Assembly (NCBI GenBank): GCA_014621425.1
Contig: JAANBB010000001.1
Span: forward strand, 496,001 to 560,000
Length of the DNA stretch: 64,000 nucleotides
Direction: 5' to 3'
Origin: Cylindrodendrum hubeiense
Lineage: Eukaryota > Ascomycota > Sordariomycetes > Hypocreales > Nectriaceae
Both the position numbers and the translations under genes were made by a program. Below the pieces are notes generated by a model. The model saw only the letters and a list, made by a program, of their open reading frames with translations, was not told where the DNA came from and did no database searches. Positions 1 to 10,463 of the stretch are shown one piece after another. The number at the start of each line of letters is the position of its first letter. Positions within the stretch are counted from its first letter, which is position 1.

Positions 1-455
1 TCGCCCAAACAACAGTTCTATTGTCTGCAGCAAATTGGGGAACTCCGCCTTCAAAGTTGTGAGTAAATTGTGAGATACGAAGGTACAAAAGACTTACCGA
101 TATGGTCAAAGTGGCAATGAGAACATATTACTGTATAGCTCTTAAATCCGCCAGGGTTCAACGGCTTGTTTTCGTTAACAGCTAGCGGGCACGTTTCCAG
201 AAATTCTTTGAGAGACGTGAGCTTGACACCTGGGTCCCTGGCAATTCCGCCAGAGCCCGTATCGACAATGACAAGAGTAGATGGGTATGCCTTAACATAA
301 ATGAAAGGATTTTCATCCCATTTGTCCTCTTCGACTATCAAGAAAGTAGTTGGGTTCAGCTGGCTGGCGGAGAAGCAGGTGCCAGGCTCTGCTGGGGGAT
401 TCCTCGGTACAGCCACAGCCACGCTTGAACCTGTAGGGGAAGGGATTCGGCACAT
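1..455 (-). CDS. Metallo-beta-lactamase superfamily hydrolase, N-terminal part, cut by the window edge
   Basis: Seen: exon 1 is 98..455 and exon 2 runs from 48 off the left edge, with a 49-nt GT-AG intron at 49..97. The splice joins HCHFDHIG to GVPQFAADNRTVVWA. The HxHxDH signature (H-C-H-F-D-H) is the zinc-binding motif of the metallo-beta-lactamase fold, and the preceding VDTGSGG matches the family's first strand and Asp. Known: the family binds two metals and hydrolyses lactones, thioesters and similar substrates; fungal members often sit in secondary-metabolite or detoxification loci. The start chosen is the ATG at 455 (MCRIPSP), because the longer frame opens only with TTG. Substrate cannot be inferred because the C-terminal half is missing. 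Confidence 0.85.
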
Positions 456-1274
456 ATTGAAGATGAGATACAATTGTACGAAAAATTATCCAGATGAACC
501 GTCCTTTAGTTATACTATGGACATCCGGCTTAGCTTAATGAAAGCCCCAGGGAATTATCCAATGTTGACGTCACCTGCAACTGCGGAGAGTCATAGCGCC
601 GAATTCCCTCATCCCCGCCGCCGGCCACATCATTTTCCGGCGGGACGGGTAGTTTATCTTCCACGGCCCGCAGAAATTCCATCGGGAATAGGTCGGTAAG
701 CCTTAGTTCTACTGTACTCGTCACACATGACTCAACTAGTCCAATTAACGGAAGAAGGCAAGGTCAATCGCGAAAGGTAATTCTGCTGGGATGACTCGTG
801 TAAAACTCGGAGAAGACTGTACATTGAAGTGAGGAGGCGTCCCCAGCGAGACTTCAGCAGCGACACAGTGAATTTAACTACTCTGGCAGTTCTGCTGGAC
901 GTTTTCTGAGTTCAAGTACTATCCTCTAGCATTTTACTGATTCCGCCGAGATGGGTAACTGATAAATGTAATGGCGGGGTTACTTTTTGCTCGTTTACGC
1001 ATGTTGAGTTTGATAGCGGAAAAATTCCCCAAAGTGGCCTAATGCGCCTCAACCACGGTAAATGAAGAATAACGCTTGTTGAGGTGCTCAGCAAGGAAAT
1101 CGGTGGCAGTGAGTTGATCAGCAACTGTCGCTAGTGTTTTAATTTCTCAAAGCTTAGGAATAATGTAAACAAATTTCATTTAGAAGACGTCAAACATTTT
1201 TAGCATACCAAATATTTGCACTTATTTCAGAGCCAACACTTGTCCAACGAATTAATCCGAATCACATTTTCCGC
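456..1274. other. Gene-free spacer between two leftward genes
   Basis: Only short overlapping frames without homology-like features are present. The part next to 455 should hold the promoter of the metallo-beta-lactamase gene and the part near 1274 the 3' end of the oxoprolinase pseudogene. I see no RNA gene or repeat. Confidence 0.5.
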
Positions 1275-2954
1275 CTATTCTCTTCCCCTGCCGCCACCTA
1301 CTGGTGTATGAATGATAATACCGTCACCTTTAGCAAACGAGGCCGTTGCTTTTCCTCCAACATTAACAACTAGTCCATTGTTTCGCACCCATAGATTCTT
1401 CCCCATAGCTCCATTTCCTCCTCCGGCACCACCTTTGGGAGCCCTCGAACGGCGCTCGGAGAGAATCGATACCTGAACATCCGGCAGCAAGAATTCAATA
1501 TCACGGATAATGCCGTCTCCACCAAGATATTGACCCTTGCCCCCAGACTCTGCCCCGATGCTGAATTCTCTAAGTAGAACAGGATATCTCTTCTCAAAAA
1601 CCTCAGGATCAATAATGCGCGGGTTCGTTATGTGAGTATGTACGCCACTGGTTCCATTCCACGTTGGTCCTGCTCCTGCTCCGCCACCGATGGTCTCATA
1701 GTATCCAAACCCTTTTTCGATCACTTCTTGACCATTCTCATCAATTCTTTTCCCGCCAATACCGAAAGTCAAATTGTTCATACAACCCGAGCTGTCAGCG
1801 CAGGCATCAAACGCCGTCAGGATGACATCAGTAATCCGTTGCGATGTAAGCACATTTCCTCCCACAACGGAAGCCCCTGTGGCAGGAGGCAGAATGAATT
1901 TATCGGGAATGCGAATATCGATGGGGTTGAGACACCCTTGGTTCAAAGGGATCTCAGATGTGACGACGGACCGAAGAAAATAGATAATTGCAGAATGCGC
2001 AATAGCTTTTGGGGCGTTGGTGTTTCCGTATACTTGCGGTCCTGTGCCTTCAAAGTCGAAAACTGCAGAACCTGTTTCTAGGTTGATCGTAATGGCAAGT
2101 GATATTGGTGTACCATCGTCCATATAGTCAGTGGATTTGAGACCAGTGCTGGGAATCGAAACATGCATCTTCTTCAGCATCGTGCGAACGGCATGCTCGG
2201 CGTTTTCCTGGACAGCGAACATGTATTTGTGGACCTGGGGAAGGGTGTATTCCTGAATCAAACCATGGGTGAGGTTGATACCTTGTTTGTTCGCGGCAAC
2301 CTGGGCCTTGAGATCTGACAAATTGTCGCTGAGTATCCGAGTCCCCGAGATTCCTGAGTATTTCGCCGGCTCATGAAGGAGGAGTTCGATAACCCGCTCC
2401 TCGTTAAAGCGACCTTTAGTAACGAGCTTTTCACCCAAGATCGCAGCGCCCTCCTCGTAAAGGAAGTGAGAATGTGGCGGCATTGAGCCCGGGCGGCTTC
2501 CGCCAATATCGGCGTGGCGACCGCATGATGCAATGAAGAAACAATTTCTCCGCCATCAAAGACCGGAGTCACGACAGTAAGAGGAGGTCCGGAGTGGCAA
2601 CCTTAAGGTCAAAGATCTGCGGCCGCGACTGATTGCTGATTCTCAGGAGATCCTTAAACCCCTTGGTTATGAGCAGGGCCGAGCGAGCGCCTTTTCTCTC
2701 CAGGAGCGCATTCGTTCCAACTGTTGTGCCCATACGGATCCATTGAATCAGTGCTGTATCAAGTGGTACTCCACGTGGGTGTGGTCTGCCAGTGACAGTC
2801 TCAAGAATGCGGCGTACGCCTCAGTGGGTGCATCGCTGTAGTTTGCCAGGTCAACTGATAGCACTTTGAGGATGATGTCACCGCTGCCAGGGATGGAGGC
2901 ATGGACGTCGGTGAACGTGCCACCACGGTCGATAGATATCTGGACTCCCGACAT
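1275..2954 (-). pseudogene. 5-oxoprolinase (hydantoinase A/B) pseudogene with internal deletion and two frameshifts
   Basis: Known: fungal 5-oxoprolinase is a single protein of roughly 1,280 residues, hydantoinase A then hydantoinase B, that opens 5-oxoproline to glutamate using ATP. Seen: the N-terminal ATP-site segment ([14 protein letters not shown]) starts at the ATG at 2954. Near 2820 one base is missing, so the frame jumps to [20 protein letters not shown] and then to [16 protein letters not shown]. Near 2590, after [12 protein letters not shown], the reading joins directly to [14 protein letters not shown] of hydantoinase B, so about 600-700 residues are absent. Near 2545 a second single-base loss shifts frame before HADIGGSRPGSMPPHS. 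The last 402 residues are open and look complete to a natural end at GGGRGRE. Inference: a non-functional gene, once paired with the divergent D-glutamate cyclase-like gene at 3712. Confidence 0.88.
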
Positions 2955-3711
2955 TATGCAAGGGTCTAGAGTGAACTCCCAGGATGGTGGTATGTGATCG
3001 GGTGGCTTTTGCCGCTTTGCTTCGTTCACTTATAAAAAGAGAACTGTTGCTCTGCGGGTGAAGGATAATATTGACACTAAAAATGCCAGGTCGGGATTGA
3101 AACAAGACAAGATATTTTGAGAAGTTGTAGGTGCAGGCGAGGTTACTCAGCTGGCATTACCTTTGTGTTCAATCCCAATTAACAGGTAGCATTGTGAAGT
3201 ACAATCAAGAATGCATAGGCATCATATTCCGACTTCACTTGACCAGATACGGCGCCGCGAAGCGGAAACCTCCCAGTAGCGCCAGACTACCGACACGGAC
3301 GCGGATGTCCGTCATTTCCGTCCGCGAGGGAAAGTGTCGATAAGATACGGCCAATTGATGGACGCCGGGGCCCGCACCGTCAACGGACCCGGAAGTCCGC
3401 TTTCTAAGGATTGTGGCTTATCACTCTTGCATTCGATCCGCGGCCCTGTCTCCGCACTTTCATCTGTAATTTGATAGGGCTCGCTGAGAGAGCTTCAATT
3501 ACCATGGCAGTGAGTGGCTTTTCCGGCATACTTTGGTCACTAGACACAGGCGGCCTTCCCACTCCGCCCCCAGCTGTCCGTTCAAGAGGGGTCATCTTTC
3601 CAGAATATCGTCTTTATTGTTGGCTATCGAGTTTATAAACTTACAGTCTGCTCATTCTACTCTATGTGGTCAAATAATCCATACTTGTGAAGATACGACG
3701 CCAATCTCAAA
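2955..3711. promoter_or_regulatory. Head-to-head promoter of the oxoprolinase pseudogene and the D-glutamate cyclase-like gene
   Basis: A 757-bp divergent spacer. It holds two palindromic CGG-N4-CCG boxes, CGGATGTCCG at 3302..3311 and CGGAAGTCCG at 3390..3399, inside a G+C-rich patch. CGG triplets in inverted orientation are typical Zn2Cys6 targets. The stretch 3297-3332 also forms an imperfect inverted repeat around GGACGCGGA and TTCCGTCCGC. Regulation is inferred only. Confidence 0.45.
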
Positions 3712-4626
3712 ATGTCTGCAACAATCACCGCAACTCGGTTTACTGCTAGCGTACCTTTATCATCGACCACCTTGAGAACTGGTCTTGAGGCTCGGCTGGC
3801 TGCGCGCGCCAACGAATACACAAAGTCCACCTCCGGCCTTGCCCCGAAACATCTGCAAGCGAACCTCATCGTGCTGCCATCCCGCTATGCCTCCGACTTC
3901 CGCGATCTATGCGCCCGCAATCCTGTCCCATGTCCCTTAATTGCCGAATCAAAGACGACTGGCGACTATGCTAAGCTACTGTCTCACATAGCCACTATTG
4001 CTGATGGTGACAAGATTGCTTCGTCGCTTGATATACGCACCGACTGCCCACGGTTCAACATATATGACGATTCGAAACTTGTGAAGGCTGGTGTATCTGA
4101 TATCGTTGATCAATGGTCTTCAGATCATGTCGCGTTCCTTATTGGATGCAGCTACAGCTTTGAGTCGGCCCTTGTGGCTGGCGGTCTGCCTCCACGCCAC
4201 GCAGTCCTCGACCGCAATGTCCCTATGTATCGCACCAATATTCCTCTCAACCCGGCGGGTGTTTTCACGGGCGGTACATACGTCGTTTCCATGCGCCCGT
4301 ACAAGAAGACGGATATTGAAAAGATCCGGTCTATTACACGCAGCTATCTCCCAACCCACGGAGAGTGCGTGGCCTGGGGTTGGGATGCTCTTGAGAAGCT
4401 GGGTATCCAAGATGTTGACAGCCCGCAGTGGGGTGATGCGCCCCTGACCATGGATGGCCGACCTTTGGGCGAGGTAACTGGTAATGAGGAGGATGTGCCA
4501 GTCTTCTGGGGATGTGGTGTTACTCCGCAGGAGGCAGTAATGAAGGCGGCTTTGGAAGGTACTATTATGGCACATGCACCAGGCCATATGCTCGTATTGG
4601 ATTGTCTAGAGGATGAAGTTCTTTAA
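3712..4626 (+). CDS. D-glutamate cyclase-like protein (DUF1445 / YcsI family)
   Basis: Seen: an intronless 304-residue frame from a clear ATG. Family landmarks are the block around residues 134-148 (HVAFLIGCSYSFESAL), then RNVPMYRTNIP, FTGGTYVVSMRP and, near the C-terminus, PVFWGCGVTPQ. Known: DUF1445 proteins include mammalian mitochondrial D-glutamate cyclase, which converts D-glutamate to 5-oxo-D-proline; bacterial relatives have the same core at about 260-300 residues. The first 35 residues are rich in Thr, Ser and Arg and poor in acids, so a mitochondrial presequence is possible. Neighbours: it is divergent from a dead 5-oxoprolinase gene, the enzyme class that would use its product. Odd: if the pair was functional, the second step has been lost here. 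Assignment to the family is firm; the reaction is inferred from relatives. Confidence 0.85.
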   Translation: MSATITATRFTASVPLSSTTLRTGLEARLAARANEYTKSTSGLAPKHLQANLIVLPSRYASDFRDLCARNPVPCPLIAESKTTGDYAKLLSHIATIADGDKIASSLDIRTDCPRFNIYDDSKLVKAGVSDIVDQWSSDHVAFLIGCSYSFESALVAGGLPPRHAVLDRNVPMYRTNIPLNPAGVFTGGTYVVSMRPYKKTDIEKIRSITRSYLPTHGECVAWGWDALEKLGIQDVDSPQWGDAPLTMDGRPLGEVTGNEEDVPVFWGCGVTPQEAVMKAALEGTIMAHAPGHMLVLDCLEDEVL

Positions 4627-4944
4627 AAACCATTATACTTCAACAAAGCTGAAATTCTGTTAACAATATACTTGCTACAAATGAGAACTTACTCCACTGA
4701 GTGGCTACATCTGTTGAGAAGCAAGAGAAATGGGTTCTATCTGATACATTCTCAAGGCACGACAACTGGGCCAGGTGGCGCGCGGGTGGCCGTGGTCCTT
4801 GCGCCGCAGCAAAGCTAAGGGCTGTTCACGGGAAATTTTCGGGAATCCCATCAGCTCCTGACAAACATTTGTCCCCGCTCTGCCATCCTTTATACCCAGC
4901 TCCCTCAACTTTCTTCCCCCAGGCCATCAGGCGATAGCCCCAAG
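4627..4944. other. Short spacer, terminator of one gene and promoter of the next
   Basis: 318 bp between two rightward genes. Nothing else recognised. Confidence 0.4.
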
Positions 4945-6024
4945 ATGCCTGCGATATACTACGTTGAAAAAACCATACACGGTTGCAACAATGATGAGCT
5001 CACTCTTCTTGTACGCTGGAATGGCACGAGAATGGTAGTCAACATTGATCGAAATCTTTCTTCCAACGTAGTAATAAATCCACTTATCAACAAGTATTTG
5101 TCGGCATGCCTCCAAGATGATGAGGATGAAGAAGATGCAGTTCGAGACCAACTCCTCGATGCCATTAACGAAGCTGGACAGGCATTTCTCGATCAACTCG
5201 CTCCGCCATCGATGCCAGAATCAAGCAACCTTCACTCAGTCCTCTTTCCACAGCAATTTTCGTTCAATTTAGTTACTGTTGGCGGAGAGCTAAAGCTCCT
5301 CTTGAAAGGATCACACCAGCTTGAAAAATCTGAGATCCCAGGGAACGGCTACGAAAGGGCAGTCCCTATTGCCGGGTTTACGCTGCCAAACGCACAATTT
5401 CCGCCAAGTCAATCCCAGCTCGAGGTCAAAGAAGGGCTTGAATTTCCAAGGCATCAGACCACAGACATCTGGATCGTTGAGAAGCTTCTTGGCGATGGGT
5501 ACATCTCTCATGTGTCCGTGGATGGGCGTGAGATGTGCGCCAAAGTTGGGAAAGACTTTGACGGCGGAGCACTGCAGAGGGAATTCGATTGTCTCTCTCG
5601 GATTTCTACCCTCAACGCTCAGGAAACCTCACGAGTCAATGTGCCAAATTTACTAGGCCTGATTGAGACACCTAGAGATGGAAAGGTCATTGGAATCTTG
5701 GAAGAATTGATTCCACAACCGGAAAGCCAGGAGTTATCGTCATTGGCAATGATCGAAGATGTCTCCGCCATTCCAAAACAGCGGAGGAAGGCCTGGGCAA
5801 TTCATATTCGGCGAACAGTTGGTTGGCTTCATGACAACGGCATCATTTGGGGAGATGGAAAAGCAGACAATGTTCTCATTCATCCCGATTCTGACGAGCC
5901 TTGGCTGATTGACTTTGGCGGTGGGACTACACCCGGATGGGTGGATGAGCATCTAGCGGGGTCCGTTGACGGCGACAATCAGGCTGTGCGTAGGATATTT
6001 GAGTTCCTAGAGGTGGAGTTCTGA
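4945..6024 (+). CDS. Protein kinase-like (fungal expanded) protein
   Basis: Seen: an intronless 359-residue frame. The C-terminal half is a small kinase-like lobe: GDGYISHVSVDGREMCAKVG at about residues 182-201 with the Lys of the ATP site, a catalytic-loop-like HDNGIIWGDGKADNVLIH, and a WLIDFGGG element equivalent to the DFG metal-binding site. The usual HRD is replaced by WGDGKADN, which keeps the Asp and Asn of the loop. The N-terminal 170 residues have an acidic patch (DDEDEEDA) and no recognised domain. Known: such divergent kinase-like proteins are numerous in ascomycetes and mostly uncharacterised. Whether it phosphorylates proteins or small molecules is open. Confidence 0.75.
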   Translation: MPAIYYVEKTIHGCNNDELTLLVRWNGTRMVVNIDRNLSSNVVINPLINKYLSACLQDDEDEEDAVRDQLLDAINEAGQAFLDQLAPPSMPESSNLHSVLFPQQFSFNLVTVGGELKLLLKGSHQLEKSEIPGNGYERAVPIAGFTLPNAQFPPSQSQLEVKEGLEFPRHQTTDIWIVEKLLGDGYISHVSVDGREMCAKVGKDFDGGALQREFDCLSRISTLNAQETSRVNVPNLLGLIETPRDGKVIGILEELIPQPESQELSSLAMIEDVSAIPKQRRKAWAIHIRRTVGWLHDNGIIWGDGKADNVLIHPDSDEPWLIDFGGGTTPGWVDEHLAGSVDGDNQAVRRIFEFLEVEF

Positions 6025-6521
6025 GCCGCATGGAATCGAATGAGCATGATTCCCGCTGGTTTCGTTGTGCCCTAGCCGATTAATACTCGCCATTATGCTG
6101 CGAACATCAACCATTCAACGCAAAACTCTGCCCCCCTTTCGGGATGTCTCTTGCAGCTCCGCGGCTAACGAAGCCCGTGTTTGAACACCATCCCCTCGGA
6201 GTTGTTTCCTATGTTTCTGCGATCCAAGGGATTGGCCTTTGCTGTCTTTGCGAAGAGCACTACAGCCATCGTTCTCTCGGGTGTTCCATTGGGCAGCTTA
6301 TCGGTAACGTCGACTTTTCGTAGCGCGTTGATGGCCTTTTTCAAATCCTCCTCGTCCGACACGGTTTATGGGGACTGGTCTACTCTTGGAAATTTGTGGC
6401 ATCCATTATCCATTGGATTCTAGCACATGGTGAAAATACAATCCATCCAATCCAAAGCACAGATTATTCCATAATCCAATCAATCCTATATCCAACCACC
6501 GAATTCCTTCATCTATCCTAT
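6025..6521. other. Spacer containing a doubtful short leftward frame
   Basis: Between the kinase-like gene and the broken small gene. The only coding-like stretch is the minus-strand frame at 6165..6362, listed separately. Confidence 0.3.
6165..6362 (-). other. Possible degraded gene fragment, 65 residues, no ATG
   Basis: The frame reads like protein (DEEDLKKAINALRKVDVTDKL, then GTPERTMAVVLFAKTAKAN) but opens with GTG and has an in-frame TAA just upstream, so it is not a complete gene as it stands. It could be a 3' exon or a relic. No family recognised. Confidence 0.2.
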
Positions 6522-6800
6522 TTACTGCTTCTTCCCCTGTCCAGCATCCTCGACGCCCTTGCCCACGCTAGTCAGCGCATTCTCAACACCAGAGCCAACG
6601 TAGCCCAGAGCATCGCCGACGGGGCGGCCCGCGCTGCCAGTTGCACTGCTGACGGTGTCACCGACGCCTCGAGTCGCTGCTCCGGTGACGTTTCCCACTG
6701 TGCGGCCAGGCCACCGACGGTGTTACCGAGGGGTGCTAGTGAGGAACTGGGCGGCGTCCGTTGCCTGGTTGGCGGGACCGCTCTTGTTGTTCTTGTTCAT
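6522..6800 (-). pseudogene. Small Gly/Val/Thr-rich conserved fungal protein, broken by frameshift
   Basis: Seen: the ATG at 6800 opens MNKNNKSGPANQATDAAQF, ending LTST. The next part only makes sense one base shifted (LGNTVGGLA), then shifts back into RTVGNVTGAATRGVGDTV and on to GVEDAGQGKKQ with TAA at 6522..6524. The first shift fits one extra C in the run of four C after AGCA. Read in the original frame it meets a stop three codons later. Together the pieces give a roughly 90-residue, low-complexity, repeat-like protein with alternating TVG/GVG units, a type I recall as common in ascomycete genomes, of unknown function. A sequencing error in the C run would explain part of this, so broken versus misread is open. 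Confidence 0.55.
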
Positions 6801-7301
6801 GGTGACTTGTTTTGTTTGGTGTGGTGTGTGTTGAGACGGGTTGATTGGGGTAAGATGCGAAGTTTTGGTTTCTTGTTGCTGTTAAAACACTACCTGATTA
6901 CGCCTATGTAGAGATTAAATGTGTTGGAATTATACCTTAAGGATTCAGTACTATTTGCATACAATCCTTCCATGAATCAAATATTTTTCATAATATTCAC
7001 AAGATCAAATTGAATATCAGCTGATAAGAGATTACTCGGCTAAAACCTCAGGTTCGGGATGCCTTTTTCTATGCGCAATCTTCGTTTCAATTTCTATTGA
7101 AATCTATATTTGACTTGACATGTAACCGTTATATTCGTCTTTTAAAAATCAGAAGTAGGAATCCAAGGATTCATATGTACAAAAGAAGGATACCTGGCTC
7201 AATCTATTTAGTAACAGACCCGAATCTACTCGAACAGTCCATCTTGTAAATCCAAGTTGTGACCTCAGCATATCCCTCGTGGTGGCCTATCAGCGAATAA
7301 T
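6801..7301. other. AT-rich spacer
   Basis: Between two leftward genes; holds the promoter of the small broken gene and the 3' region of the pectate lyase. Several AT-rich runs, no gene seen. Confidence 0.4.
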
Positions 7302-8081
7302 TTAGCAAGCAGACAGAGTGTTCTGTCCCTTGCAGTTGGCAGTGGTAGAGACCTCAGTGCTAGAGCCCTCGCCCTTCTTGACTCCCTTGAACTCCTGGCA
7401 GACCTTCTTGACGCTGGATCCGCAGCTGTTGGAGATGGTGGCGGTGTCACCGTAGTTGGAGTTGATGCCAACCAGGTTGGAGACACCCTTGGCCTTGACG
7501 TTGTCAATGATGACGTTGCGGGGGCCGCCGTTGTTGGTGCAGTCACCGCATCCGCGGTAGAGCTTGCCAGCATTGACAACGGTGAAGTCCTTGATGGTGA
7601 CTGTGCCCTTGCCGTTGTGCTGGACAACCTTGTCCTTAGCCTCCTGAGCGCCACCGCCCTGGATCAGGACGTCGCCATTGCCGAGGGCAGAGATAGCATC
7701 TGCCGAGGTTAGTCAGATGAGAGCCGGTTTTAAATTGTGATAGTTGTATTGTGACTTACCCTCGCAGACATCTCGGAACCAAACGTTCTTGAGAGTGCAC
7801 TTGCCCTTGCAGTGGACACCCTCGAGCTGATTAATTCCAATGATGACGTTGCTGATAGTAGCGCCATCGTTCAGGATGAAGACGGCGCTGTCGCTGCCCG
7901 TGTCATCATCAGTGTTGCAAGCGCGGCCACGGTCGTACTCCTGGTTTCCGAAGTCCTTAGACCCGCTGATGGTGCTGGGAGAAGGGAGGGAGATGATGTT
8001 TCCGACACGGGAAGGAATGTTCAAGGTCTGCGCGGAGGCAGCGGTGGCAAAGGCCAGAGCGAGAACTTGCTGGTAGAGCAT
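7302..8081 (-). CDS. Secreted pectate lyase, polysaccharide lyase family 3
   Basis: Seen: exon 1 7760..8081, exon 2 7302..7699, 60-nt GT-AG intron 7700..7759; 239 residues. The N-terminus [18 protein letters not shown] is a signal peptide, probably cut after ASA. The mature chain has the PL3 series of Cys and beta-helix turns: [62 protein letters not shown]. Length fits PL3 (about 230-250). Known: PL3 enzymes cleave polygalacturonate by calcium-dependent beta-elimination outside the cell. The intron sits exactly at DVCE/DA, splitting the Asp codon. Regulation: five TTGGTGG/CCACCAA boxes lie 210-430 bp upstream, the motif reported for galacturonate-induced genes, which fits the product's role in pectin breakdown. 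Confidence 0.93.
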
Positions 8082-8290
8082 TTTGGAAGATTGAAAGAGG
8101 TTGTTGTGGTGAGTGAGTTGATAGAGATGTAGATGTTGTCTGTTTGGTGAAGAAGGTAGTTAGGAGTGTAGACTCTCTTGTATTTATACACATCCTCAAT
8201 CCTATCCATCCTATCCTCAACCACGGCGTCGAGTTAATGGTTTCAGTTTAACTTTCCGCCTTTTCATTGATACGAATAATTCCGCCATCT

Positions 8291-8511
8291 TGCTTGGTGG
8301 AAAATGCTCACGGAGTAGCCGGCTTGGTGGTCAAGAATTGTTTCGCCTCCACGGTCCCAGCTTCTGCAGTCACGATGTCGCATCTGGATGCTGCTTGGTG
8401 GGAAAAAGATGAACCCGGACATTATGGGCTGACCAGGGGCTTAAGCTTTAATTTTACCTTAAAGATCCGAGGTTCCGCAAATGCCTCCTCCCACCAACCA
8501 TTGCTTGGTGG
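8291..8511. promoter_or_regulatory. Cluster of five GaaR-type boxes upstream of the pectate lyase
   Basis: TTGGTGG occurs at 8294..8300, 8324..8330, 8395..8401 and 8505..8511 and its complement CCACCAA at 8491..8497. The established galacturonate-responsive element of Aspergillus and Botrytis is CCNCCAA, bound by the Zn2Cys6 activator GaaR. Five matches in about 220 bp is far above chance for a 7-mer. An isolated further match lies at 8905..8911. Confidence 0.7.
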
Positions 8512-8575
8512 AAAAACCCCTGACGGTACGGACGTTATGGGCCGACGGGAACGTTAAGCTTTATTTCTACCTTAT
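8391..8575. repeat. Diverged direct duplication of about 70 bp
   Basis: Copy 1 (about 8393-8461) and copy 2 (about 8503-8575) share, in order, GCTTGGTGG plus an A run, GGAC-N-TTATGGGC-N-GAC, then TTAAGCTTTA and TACCTTA. The period is about 110 bp. The duplication carried the TTGGTGG box with it. Confidence 0.6.
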
Positions 8576-10277
8576 TTTTACCTTGAGCATCCCAGTTCCA
8601 GCCAATGCATCCGGTTACCTAAGTTATAATGCACATAAACAAAACATACTCAATCTGAGGAACCATCCGAGCTGAAACAAATATGATTTGAAACAATGCA
8701 GTTGCTACCATATCCGTCACCAACAGCCCGAGCAAGTCACAGCCGCTGTAGGAAGTAGAGACCTATTGACCTATTTTCCCCCGAGTTCTTCGCCATATTG
8801 ATGCCTGTTCCAATCTGAAAGGGGGTGCGGGCATCTGTCAAGACCACGTATGTGCTATTTCCGGGATAGCTCCAGCGCCAAGCCGCCAGGGACCACCAGG
8901 ACCACCACCAATATCGGTTCCGCTTGAAACCTTACTCTGTACGTTTTCGGACAGTCCGGTTACTAATGTGGATTGCCCAGCCTCTCAGCCATAACGACTT
9001 GCCAGTTATCGTCAAGCTCCCTCTTGTAGTGTTGTACCTGGAGGGCTCAACAATATACCGAACTGGGTTCTTTGTCCAAATACGGAAATTCTTCCGCAGC
9101 GAGTGAAAACGGAAGTCGCGGAGATCGCTGTGCATAACAATTGTTTTGTTGGATTCATTGCTTGCTGTTTTTCTCTTGTACGGTGTGTGGGGGGTGTGGG
9201 CAGGTGACGCGCGTCTGTGAGTGCTACCAGATAGATTCATATCCCTGCTCATAGCTTTCTCATCTTGACTGAAAGGGTACTTGAGTGAGAGGTTGTTGAA
9301 TTCCCGTATGCATCATTGGCGAAGCGGTGAGAGTAGTCACCAAGGACGTGCTTGACTGTCATACTAGGGGCGGTGTAGAGAGCATTACATACAACGATTT
9401 CTAAGAGGGTGACACGTCAATTAGTTGGGTTTCGCATAGGAAGGATGAGTCAGGGGTTCGCTTTGGACTTGTGGAGTTTGTGATGTCATTTGAAGAAGAA
9501 ACAGCCCCTTCTGTCTCTACAGCCGTCGGAAAATGGCTATGTGAATTGATGGCGAACGCAGATGCCAAAGGAAATGTATCAAGAGACAGGCGACTCGAAA
9601 TAGCTCATAGGGAAGATATTGTATATAGGGTAGGTTACAGATGAGGTAGAATGTAGTTCATGTAGGGGCACCGGGATGCTTCAAACCCATTGCCAGACAA
9701 ACGGCGGGGGCAGGCTAAAGTTGATAGATATAAACCTGCTATATTGACCTGTGAAGGTATTACTATTGACTAGAATTAATACTCTGTCCTTCTTTAGGCC
9801 CAGACCCTGTAGTACCTCGCGCAGAGGAATTGACATTCTATGAGGTTACTGTGGCCAACTGAACACCTGCTTACCCTATATCAAACCCACCAAAGCACAC
9901 CGAAATTCATCACAGCTCACCATTGTCGGAATCTTGTGATTCTCTGACTCGAGACGAAGAGATAGAAGATAAGGCCATAAATAACTCAACACTGGCGACA
10001 CAAAAGGAAAATTTGATAAACTAGACTCGCTGCGTATACTGTTTTGTTTCAAGGGGTGTCGTAGATCTCGGACTTAAAATAACTGTCCCTGTCCCCCGGA
10101 GACGTTTCGGGTCGTCGGGAGGACTGGCTACCGGGCTCTCGACCTGCTCCGAACCCTGCGGGCCAATAAATTCACAGCGGTCCGTCGCCGGTCAGGGACA
10201 GGACAGGCCTCGGCGGTATCGGCGATAGCTTCATCCCTGGAAGGCCCATAAAATCCTCACCGTGCGTGAGTACTACG

Positions 10278-10289
10278 TACTACGTAGTA
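10278..10289. repeat. Perfect 12-bp palindrome TACTACGTAGTA
   Basis: The same palindrome occurs at 25070..25081 in front of the rhamnogalacturonan lyase gene. No function is known to me. Confidence 0.4.
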
Positions 10290-10463
10290 GCCGCCATCTC
10301 CTTTCTCCTTGGGTGTCCTGACGCCTGTGTAGCCCCTTTGGGACTCGTCCAAGTGCTATTTGCAGGTAGTTTTGCTTTTCCCGAAGTATGTAGCAGATGT
10401 GGTCCAAACCCAAGCGTTAGAACACCTAAGGAGACGGGGGCTCGGGCTAACGGCGGCGCTGCT

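Noticed and set aside
6396..6911. 171-codon plus-strand frame
   Set aside because: It lies opposite the broken small gene at 6522..6800, whose minus-strand reading is the coherent one, and its Ala/Ser-rich content comes from that gene.
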